From assembly GCA_963995505.1 (NCBI GenBank), contig OZ023186.1, forward strand, positions 6,448,001-6,512,000: 64,000 bases of DNA. The letters are read 5' to 3'. Position 1 is the first letter of the stretch. Every line of letters starts with the position of its first letter. Origin of the DNA: Hypericum androsaemum (taxonomy: Eukaryota > Streptophyta > Magnoliopsida > Malpighiales > Hypericaceae). A program made the position numbers and the translations under genes. Below the pieces are notes generated by a model. The model did not search any database and was not told where the DNA came from. It was given only the letters and a program-made list of their open reading frames with translations. Below, piece by piece: positions 55,342-64,000 of the stretch.

Positions 55342-57272
55342 TCTTATTGTCTGAATCTTTTGGGCTATTGTCCGGCGTGGGCTTTCCTTGTCGCCCCTCT
55401 TTGGTGTTGGGCTTTTGACCGGAAGATGGTGCAGCAAGTGGATCGTAGTACCAATGAGACTCCAAATTAATATTCAATGATAATTTTCCAAAAAAAGTAT
55501 TTGATAAATTAATAAGTTTTTAAAATAGGTTAATTTAAAAAAAATTAAAAATCTTGATATTTTTAAAAGGTAATGATTTATATAAAACCCTTTATACAAA
55601 TATATATTCCCATCAATAACATAATTTGACAATTTTTCAACATAACTGTCATAGGCTAAGTTAATAAAATATGAATGTGGAATTTTTTTTTAAAATTTAT
55701 ATTCAGGAAAATTTCATCTTTGTTCTTTTTCATTTTATTCAAAGAATTTGGTGTCATCTTATTAAACTGCAATAATTGGAAACAAATGGCATCTATGCAT
55801 TTTTTCCTTTCACCCATCCGATCAGCTCATTAAAATTTGCCAAAAATGGAAATGCCGTTGTAAGATAAGTCTATATTGAAATTAGAACAGAGAAGCGAGA
55901 AATTAAGACAGAACAAATGGAGAGATTATGAGCTTCTCATTAGAATAGTTTCATTTTACAAATACAAGGTCACTTGCTTCTGTATATAGGCATAAATGTA
56001 CGAAACACATTTACTTCCCTATAAGACCACCTTTATCGGTGATCGATTCCAATCTATCACCACAACCAACCAGACAAACCACAGATAAAAAAAAAGATGA
56101 AAAATGGGGTACTTTGGGCCGATCCGCTCGGCCGAGTGGAGATCGTAAACTTTTTTTTCTTTTTATTTTAATCTAATCGTAATGACATGTGGCACAATAT
56201 AATTTGTTGAAATAGATATTAGTGGATATTATTTATTTGGATATCATAATTAATATTATCTTTTGATAAAAATATGTAATTTGTATTTTCTGAATTCGTA
56301 ATTTTTATTTCATGAATCTATTTGTAGCTCGATTTATTTCTTTCTAATTTTGTATTCCAACTATTGTAATCTTAATTTTGTTATTTTATTTTAATTTTTT
56401 TCTTTATATAATTATGGACGCATAATTTTATATATTTATTACAATTTTTATGTAAACATAAATTAAATTATAGATAATACGTGGATGAGAGATAAATTAA
56501 TAGTTTATTTGGGGAGCGGATTGGATGAGATCATTAATAAAGATGGTAAAAGATTGGGTTGGATTGAATAATAATTTAATGAGAAAAAAATTAATTATTT
56601 ATTGAATGAGCGAATCCAATAAACGTAGTCTAAAGTACAATTTGGATGTGAGAGCTCCTTGCTCGCAAGCTGGAGGTGCGGGTTTAATATATCTGAAAGT
56701 AGGAGTGAGTTGTAAACCGACCAAAAATTGCTGACCCGAAACACCGATCAAACACCAGACATTTTCAATAAATACCAGACATTTATTCAATAAATAATAT
56801 TCTTTATTCCGATTAAATATTATTATATAATTGTGTAAGATAAATAATAAAAATATAATTATTATATAGCATTAAAATTTGAATTAGTTCATGAAGAAAT
56901 ATAAATAATATTGTCTTGAATTTTTTTGCTTTAAAAATAAGATAATAATATAAATAAGAATTCATGAATTATTTTAAAAAGTTCAACAACGAATTAAATT
57001 TTCAAACTTAAACGGGTTGACCAAATCAGTCAATGACAATTTTTTCCACTGACCATCACATTCAAAAAGGGCATCTTAGAACCTAAACCACAGAAGTTAG
57101 CTTAGCTTGTTAACTACAGGACGGGCTTACATTTCACTCCCTTGTTTATCCTAAAAAAAAGTACTACTTGTTTATTTCCAAGTACTACTACCTTTCCTTT
57201 CACGTAACCATACAATACTTACCAAATATATACTATAATATTAGCAAGATATACATACATAAATATATAGTG
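55342..57272. other. AT-rich intergenic spacer
   Basis: No gene supported. The minus ORF ending near 55250 (SHWYYDPLAAPSS...) is unrecognised. 56160-57000 is strongly AT-rich. The last 150 nt are the presumed promoter of the receptor-like gene. Confidence 0.5.
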
Positions 57273-58101
57273 ATGGGTGCTTTCCCTAATTTTCATATGT
57301 GGGTTGTCCTGGTAATGATATTCATGTGTAATGTCGGCCCAGCTATGAGTTGTTTGGAGAGTGAGCGACAAGCCCTACTGATGTTCAAAGGAGGTCTTGT
57401 CGATGACTCCAACCGGCTTGCCTCTTGGGTGGATGTTGGCGGAGGCAACTGTTGCAACTGGTTTGGAGTTTTCTGCAACAATTCCACAGGCCATGTCATC
57501 GGCCTCCACCTCCAACCTGATCCATATGATCATGAACTCTCTCTCTCATATGAAGCTTATAACAGAACCATCTTAAGAGGCACCATTAGTCCCTCCTTGC
57601 TTCATCTGAAGCAGCTGGTGCACTTGAACCTCAGCAGGAATGATTTTGGAGGAACTCAGATTCCTCCCTTCTTGGGACTGATGACACGTCTGGAGCAGCT
57701 CGATCTGTCCAATGCCGGGTTTGGTGGTAAAATCCCTTCACAAATCGGCAACTTAACTAACTTGGACTATCTAGGACTAGGCGTTAATAGTCTATCAAGT
57801 GATAGTCTGCAGTGGGTTTCGAGTCTCTCTTTGCTTCACCACCTTGATTTGACCAATGTAGATCTCTCCAAGGCCAGAGATTGGTTTCATTTCATAAACA
57901 CCATTCCCTTTTTATCAGAGCTAATATTGACTCAATGTCAATTGGATCACCTCCTCCCTTCTGTATCTGTATCTTTGCTCAACAACTTCTCTTCTCTTGT
58001 TGTCCTAGATCTTTCTTTCAATCACTTTGACTACTCTTCTATTACAAAATGGATTTTCCACCTTCACAATCTCAACACACTTAATCTTGGAGATTGTAAC
58101 T
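57273..58101 (+). pseudogene. LRR receptor-like protein (EIX/Cf type), truncated by copia insertion
   Basis: ATG at 57273 (MGAFPNFHMWVV...; the longer upstream frame lacks a signal peptide). A signal peptide (about 1-25, VVLVMIFMCNVGPAMS) is followed by the N-terminal LRR cap: ESERQALLMFKGGLVDD, then LASW...CCNWFGVFC, and about seven LRRs (LVHLNLSRNDFGG, LEQLDLSNAGFGGKIPSQIG, LVVLDLSFNHF). The frame is open until 58101, where the copia LTR (TGTTGGG) begins and a stop follows within seven codons. Known EIX/Cf-like proteins run to about 900-1000 aa with a membrane segment; only about 276 aa remain. Such genes sense fungal elicitors at the cell surface. The rest of the gene should lie beyond the window. 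Confidence 0.88.
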
Positions 58102-58960
58102 TGTTGGGTTTGAATTGAATGCATAATAAATGCATTTGGACCAAGCTGAAAGGCCCAAGTTGAAAAGCCCAAGTTGGAAAGCCCAAGCTGAGGGTGGGAT
58201 TACCACATCGGAAATCGCAAGAAATTTTTTCCTGTTTATAAGGAGAAGCTCCAAGCTGGTGTGACATTAAATGTTTCACCTGAAGAGCTGACCGAGGCTG
58301 CCTGCGAGGATGGTGCTTTCGCACCATCCGAGCACGAGCACGAGCACGTGCGTGCGCGTGTGCGTGTGGCGCATTGGACGTAGGTCGCAATGGGCACTTT
58401 GTGGCGCACTTGGCACTTCGCGCGTGCGAAGGGATACGAGCTGGCCAACGGATGAAGGGCCACCAGCGTGCGTCTAGAAATTGGAATGTCCTAGAGGCTT
58501 CCAGATTGCCACCGAAGAGGCACGAGGAGTGCCTGGAAGGCCTGTGGCCGAAGAGACACCAGCAAGCACATCCAGGAGCCCCGAAGAGACACCTACGGAC
58601 ATCCAGAAAATGGGTGTGTGCCCTCTCGGAAGTGCCTGGTAGCCATTCGGATTCTAGCCATCCTTGCCTATAAATAGGCCCTTCCCCCATCATTTGCACT
58701 CACCCCGAACACTCATTGCATAAGCATTCGTTAGCAATAGTCGTTCTTCTCGCCCTCTCTCAGAAAGTTTTGAATTTCCAAGGTTCGCCTGAAGCTTCGA
58801 GGGTCGTTGTGCTACGAACTCGAAAGTAGCCTAGTCGTTGTATCTTGGGGACGATTGCCGCAGCCCGTAAGCACTGAATACGGGGCAATCACGTCTTACG
58901 AAGAAAGAGTCTAACTCTTGCCTCGACTATCAAAGATCCTAATCAAGTACACCACCTCCA
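58102..58960 (+). repeat. 5' LTR of the right copia copy (inner end approximate)
   Basis: Starts TGTTGGGTTTG at 58102. TATA box CTATAAATAGG at 58668-58678. A GAGCAC hexamer run of about three units is near 58330. The inner end is uncertain because the 3' LTR is incomplete and no standard Met-tRNA primer site could be seen between here and the gag ATG at 59000. Confidence 0.7.
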
Positions 58961-58999
58961 GCAAGCAACAATCGTAAGACGAGATCTGTGTACTTGAAG

Positions 59000-61900
59000 A
59001 TGGCATCAACAAGCTCAGCACCAGTGCCAGCGGTCCTAGGAACTGTCCATACCGAAAGGCCGGCCAAGTTCAACGGTACCGAATTCCAGAGATGGCAATA
59101 GAAGATGTTGTTCTACCTGACTACGCTCAACCTGGTCCAATTCTTGAAGGAAGAGGCTCCGAAGGTGGCAGAAAATGAGGCTGATCAACAGAAGATCAAC
59201 GCCCTCGATGCATGGAGTCATAGCGACTTCCTATGTCGCAACTATGTTCTGAATGGACTAGATGACACCCTTTACAATGTCTATGCAGGTTTTAAGACCG
59301 CAAAAGAATTATGGGACTCTTTGGAGAAGAAGTACAAAACGGAGGATGCCAGCTTGAAGAAATTCATCGTCGGACGATTCCTCGACTTCAAGATGATCGA
59401 CTCCAAGAAGGTGATAGACCAAGTGCAAGAGTTACAACTAATCCTACATGAGATCCATGCTGAAGGAATGCAACTCAGCGAATCTTTCCAAGTAGCTGCT
59501 CTGATCGAGAAGCTACCTCCTCTGTGGAAGGACTTCAAGAACTACCTCAAGCATAAGAGGAATGATATGTGGCTGGAAGACCTGATCGTGATACTAAGGA
59601 TCGAGGAAGACAACCGAAAGTCCGAAGTCAAGACCGGCAGGACCAACTCCGAAGCTAAGGTACACCTCGCCGAAGGTGGTACTGGCAAGAAGAGGAAGAA
59701 ACCCAGGAACAAGTAGAAGAAGCAAGAGCCAAAGCCAAAAAAAGCTAAGAAGATCAAGGGAAATTGCTACAACTGCGACAAACCTGGTCACATGGCAAAA
59801 GATTGTCGCCTGCCAAAGAGGAACGATCGTGAGAAGGCAATTCTGGCCGAAGACCTGTCTGAGCTAGACTTATCCGCCGTGGTGTTTGAAGCCAATCTGG
59901 TGGATAACCTAAGAGAGTGGTTCATAGACACAGGGGCAACCCGACACATCTGCTCAAACAAGGAGATATTCTCGACCTATATCGCGATCAACAGCCGAAA
60001 GCTGTTTATGGGTAACTCCGCAACTTCTCCCGTAGTCGGACTAGGCCAGGTGGTACTGAAGCTGACCTCCGGAAAAGAGCTGACCCTCAAGGATGTGCTG
60101 CATGTTCCAGACATTCATAAGAATTTAGTATCCGGCTCACTGTTGAGCAAAGCTGGGATGAAACTAGTATTTGAGGCTGATAGATTTGTTCTGATCAAGG
60201 CCGGTGCCTTTGTAGGAAAGGGTTACCTCGAGAGGGGACTCTTCAAGATAAATGTAATAACTGTCAAACGCGCCTTTAATGGCCCTAATAAAGTTGTTAA
60301 TTCTTCTTATTTGGTTGAGTGTTCTAACTTATGGCATGATAGATTAGGACACGTAAATTTGAGCTCACTAAGAAAGTTAGTAAGTTTAAATTTATTGCCT
60401 AAAATAGAGTTTGACCCAAACAATAAATGTGAAGTATGTGTAGAGGCAAAAGTGACCAAAGCACCTTTTCATTCAGTGGAAAGAAGTACTACACCTTTAG
60501 AGTTAATTCATACCGATATATGCGATATGAAACAAGTGCAAACTAGAGGTGGGAAAAAGTATTTCATCACGTTTATTGACGATTGCACGAGGTACTGTCA
60601 TGTACACCTCTTGAAAGGAAAAGACGAAGCTCTAGAAGCTTTCAAGAGTTATAAGAATGAGGTTGAAGATCAACTTAGCACTAAAATCAAAATGATTCGA
60701 AGTGATAGAGGGGGAGAATATGTAGCTCTGTTTGAGGAATTCTGCCAACAAAATGGCATTATCCATCAAACAACAGCTCCATACTCACCTCAATCAAATG
60801 GCATAGCTGAACACAAGAATCGAACTCTTAAGGAGATGATGAACACTATGTTGATTAGCTCGGGCTTACCACAGAACTTGTGGGGGAAAGCTGTTCTATC
60901 AGCTAATCATATTCTAAACAAATTACCGCACAAGAAAAGGGACAAAATACCATATGAACTATGGAAAGGGAGAAAGCCTTCCTACGGTTACCTTAAAGTG
61001 TGGGGGTGCCTAGCCAAGGTAGAAATACCTCCGCCTAAAAGGGTGAGAATAGGACCCAAGACCGTTAACTGCATCTTTATCGGATATGCTCACAACAGTA
61101 GCGCATACCGATTTCTAGTGCACAAGTCTGAAAACCCTAAAATCAACGAGAGAATGGTCATGGAATCAAGGAATGCAACATTCTTTGAGAATATCTTTCC
61201 TAAAAAGGAAATGAAAGAAGTAAGCTCAAACAAAAGAAGTTATGAAGCTACTCAAGACTCTGATCAAGGAGCTGAGGAACCTAGACGGAGTAAGAGGACC
61301 AAAGTAGCCAAGTCATTTGGTCCAGATTTTCTAAACTACATGTTAGAAAATGAACCTAGGACAGTCCAAGAGGCATTATCTAGTCCGGATGCTCCTCTCT
61401 GGAAAGAAGCTATCAACAGTGAGATAGAATCCATCATGCAAAATCACACGTGGGAAATCGTGGATCTCCCACCAGGTTGCAAACCTTTAGGTTGCAAGTG
61501 GATCCTTAAAAGTAAATACAAAGCTGATGGATCGATCGATAAGTACAAAGCTCGGTTGGTAGCTAAAGGGTTCAAATAGAAGGATGGATATGATTTCTTC
61601 GACACGTATTCGCCGGTCACAAGAATCACTTCCATTAGAGTGATCATAGCTATCGCAGCACTCTATAACCTCGAGATACACCAGATGGATGTAAAAACAG
61701 CTTTTTTAAATAGAGATCTGGAAGAGAAAATATATATGGAACAATCAGAAGGATTTGTTGCCCCCGGACAAGAACATAAAGTGTGCAAGCGGGTCAAGTC
61801 ACTATACGGGTTGAAACAGGCGCCGAAATAGTGGCATGAGAAATTTGACAGGACAATAATGTCAAATGGCTTTAAGATCAACGAATGTGATAAATGTGTA

Positions 61901-62893
61901 TACATTAAAGGCACGCCTGATGCTTACGTAATTGTATGTCTGTATGTAGACGACATGCTAATCACGGGAAGCAGTAATGATCTTATCATAAAAACTAAGA
62001 ACATGTTAAAGAACAGCTTTGACATGAAAGATATGGGTCTAACTGACGTCATACTGGGGATTAAAATCTCTAGGACGACTGGAGGAATTGTCTTGTCACA
62101 ATCTCACTACGTTGAGAATGTACTCAAGAAATTCGATGCTTTTGACAAACCTCCGGCTAAGACTCCGGTAGACCTGAGTCTACACTTGGCTAAGAACAGA
62201 GGTGACCCAGTATCTAAACTGAAATATGCAAAGATCATCGGGAGTCTAATATACTTAACAAATTGCACTCGCCCTGATATTGCATACTCAGTTAGCAAGC
62301 TTAATAGATTCACGAGTAATCCAGGACCAGACCACTGGCTAGCTCTGGAAAGGGTTCTAAAGTATTTAAAACATACCATGAACCATGGCATACTTTATAC
62401 TAGGTATCCAGCTGTATTGGAAGGATACAGTGATGCAAATTGGATATCGGACACTAAAGACTCCAAATCTACTAGTGGTTATGTGTTCACCATAGGTGGA
62501 TGAGCTGTGTCCTGGAAATCCTCTAAACAAACGTGCATAGCTCGATCCACTATAGAGTCAGAGTTTATAACACTAGACAAAGCTAGGGAAGAAGGTGAAT
62601 AGCTCAGAAATTTTCTAGAGGATATTCCGTGTTAGAATAAGCCTGTGCCCCCTGTATTGATACATTGTGATAGCATGTCTGCAATCAGGAGAGCACAAAG
62701 TACAATGTACAATGGTAAATCTCGACATACCCGTAGGAGACATAACACCGTTAGATAATTGATCTCAAGTGGAGTAATAACCATTGATTATGTGAAGTCC
62801 AATGACAACATAGCTGATCCTTTGACGAAAGGAATCAACAGAGATCAAATGTACAACGCAGTAAGGGGAATGAGGTTAAAACCCACACATTAA
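59000..62893 (+). pseudogene. copia gag-pol polyprotein with eight in-frame stops
   Basis: A single frame of 1297 codons. Gag MASTSSAPV...; zinc knuckle [14 protein letters not shown] near 59765; protease motif DTGATRH near 59930; integrase zinc part (WHDRLGH...CEVC) and catalytic D-D-E ([29 protein letters not shown]) 60330-60850; reverse transcriptase TAFLNRDLEEKIYM and YVDDM near 61950; RNase H to the end (ADPLTKG). Stops: TAG 59099, TAG 59714, TAG 61577, TAG 61829, TGA 62501, TAG 62600, TAG 62633, TAA 62756. At 59099 and 59714 the left copy reads CAG, so these are C-to-T changes. No frameshift was found. Confidence 0.93.
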
Positions 62894-63438
62894 AAAACAT
62901 TCATAGCGGTAACTCAACCATGATGAGTGAAGATCCCACAAACTTGGTTCAATGAGACAACTAAGTTATGGATGGTTCAGATGAATACGTGGAATCCGTC
63001 CCAGTCTCAGAAGCTGCCCAAGTGCAAACCTGCAGAGGTGTGGTAAGGTTAAGCGTCTATGCTTTTAATAATTCCTATACCAGGAAAAGGTAGAGTATGG
63101 CAGGATACTCTTAATAAGAGATCACCTATATAAGTGTGAAGTGAGGTCGTTTCAAATGGAAAAATACTTATGAATCCAAGATAAGGTCCATGGCCGAAAC
63201 GGACACAACATGAGAACCAAAGGATATTAGAGATATCATTGTGTAAATGTTATTGTCTTGGTTTACATAAAAAGCTGACCAGTTCAAGACATCGCGTTCA
63301 CTGAGCAGTAAGTAAATCCGATAGCATTTTACTAGGGAAGGTTCAAAGCCGCAAGCTACCTTTCTCGATGCAATGATATTTCGTTGGAACTTTCTTAAAA
63401 AGTGTCAGCATGCATTAATCATCATTCATGTGGGTGAT

Positions 63439-63665
63439 TGTTGGGTTTGAATTAAATGCATAATAAATGCATTTGGACCAAACTGAAAGGCCTAAGCTGA
63501 AAGGCCCAAGCTGGAAAGCCCAAGCTGAGGGTGGGATTACCACATCGGAAATCGCAAGGGAATTTTCCCTGTTTATAAGGAGAAGCTCCAAGTTGGTGTA
63601 ACATTAAATGTTCCACCTGAAGAGCTGACCGAGGCTGCTTGCAAGGATGGTGCGAAGCACCATCT

Positions 63666-63700
<35 letters not shown>

Positions 63701-64000
63701 TGAGCACGAGCACATGCGTGTGCGTGTGCGCATGGCGCATTGGACGTAGGTCGCAATGGGCGCTTTGTGGTGCACTTGGCACTTACGGACACCTACGGAC
63801 ATCCAGAAAATTGGTGTCTGAAAGGGTGCATCGGCTCCAGAAATATGAGAGCATGGTGCCCCCTCGAAAGTGCCTGGCAGCCATTCAGATTCCAGCCATC
63901 CTTGCCTATAAATAGGCCCTTCCCCCCATCAATAGTCGTTCTTCTCTCCCTCTCTCAGAAAGTTCCGAATTTCCAAGGTTCGCCTGAAGCTTCGAGGGTC
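63439..64000 (+). repeat. 3' LTR of the right copia copy, incomplete at window end
   Basis: Starts TGTTGGGTTTG at 63439. Compared with the 5' LTR it has about 13 differences in the first 180 bp (mostly transitions), a longer GAGCAC run (63667-63714), a different central segment (about 180 bp of the 5' LTR replaced by about 45 bp, near 63795-63855) and a 43-bp gap before CAATAGTCGTTC (63930). TATA box at 63906-63914. The window ends inside it. Confidence 0.85.

Larger units (their letters stand above)
58102..64000 (+). mobile_element. Ty1/copia retrotransposon, nearly complete, inserted in the receptor-like gene
   Basis: 5' LTR from 58102, gag-pol 59000-62893 in one frame, a non-coding tail, a purine-rich tract (ATGTGGGTGAT) directly before the 3' LTR at 63439, which is cut by the window edge. 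Domain order gag, zinc knuckle, protease, integrase, reverse transcriptase, RNase H is that of copia. It is the same family as the left-end element. The five bases before the LTR (58097-58101) are TAACT; the 3' copy of the duplication is outside the window. It carries eight in-frame stops but no frameshift, so it is inactive but fairly young. Confidence 0.93.

Noticed and set aside
63667..63714. GAGCAC array as a coding or regulatory repeat array
   Set aside because: A simple hexamer expansion inside the copia LTR; a shorter version is in the 5' LTR.
58102..64000. Integrated virus (pararetrovirus)
   Set aside because: Domain order integrase before reverse transcriptase, LTRs and a purine tract identify a Ty1/copia retrotransposon; no movement or coat protein was seen.

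Overview
The window is nuclear DNA of a flowering plant, most likely a woody or otherwise repeat-rich eudicot. The genes have many GT-AG introns, the proteins match well-known Arabidopsis families, and Ty1/copia, hAT, Mutator-like, LINE and TRIM remnants lie between AT-rich spacers. The species cannot be named from the sequence. No virus, plasmid, operon, CRISPR array or tRNA/rRNA gene was seen.

Layout. 1-2314: 5' part of a degenerate Ty1/copia element on the minus strand, cut by the window edge. 2728-5611 (+): RHF2A-type RING-H2 E3 ligase, with a LINE reverse-transcriptase scrap in a probable 3'UTR intron. 6713-8091: non-autonomous element with about 200-bp terminal inverted repeats. 8644-10454 (+): MAC5/RBM22-type CCCH-RRM splicing factor. 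11325-19627 (-): TOUSLED kinase in 16 coding exons, with a 3 x 69 bp minisatellite in one intron. 19911-23221: decayed full-length hAT transposon (minus-strand transposase) with a near-perfect 8-bp target duplication. 23355-25390: old LTR-element debris holding an intact-looking 350-bp TRIM (24171-24520) with a perfect 5-bp target duplication. 27915-36535 (+): kinesin-12E gene with MSA-like mitotic promoter sites. 37043-40132 (-): intronless EFL1/Ria1 GTPase of 60S ribosome maturation. 43032-45619 (-): NADH-cytochrome b5 reductase 1. 49020-50693 (+): plastid-type FHA-domain protein. 51322-52872 (-): F-box/WD40 protein like FBX2. 53761-55332: Mutator-like element carrying fragments of a CAF1-type deadenylase and a CYP94/86-like P450, with a second hAT-like MITE nested in one terminal repeat. 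57273-58101 (+): EIX/Cf-like receptor-like protein gene cut off by a second copia element of the same family as the left-end copy (58102 to the window end).

The host genes are unrelated housekeeping or signalling genes: ubiquitination, splicing, chromatin kinase, cytokinesis, ribosome maturation, ER electron transfer, plastid phosphopeptide binding and F-box adaptor. They show no operon-like cooperation. RHF2A/MAC5 are co-directional; MAC5/TSL, KIN12E/EFL1 and FHA/FBX2 are convergent pairs.

The most unusual content is the transposon biology: a Pack-MULE with two captured gene fragments and a nested MITE, the TRIM, the hAT with two candidate right ends, and the copia insertion that broke an immune-receptor-like gene and whose own stop codons look like methylation-driven decay. 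I found no convincing wholly new biological system.
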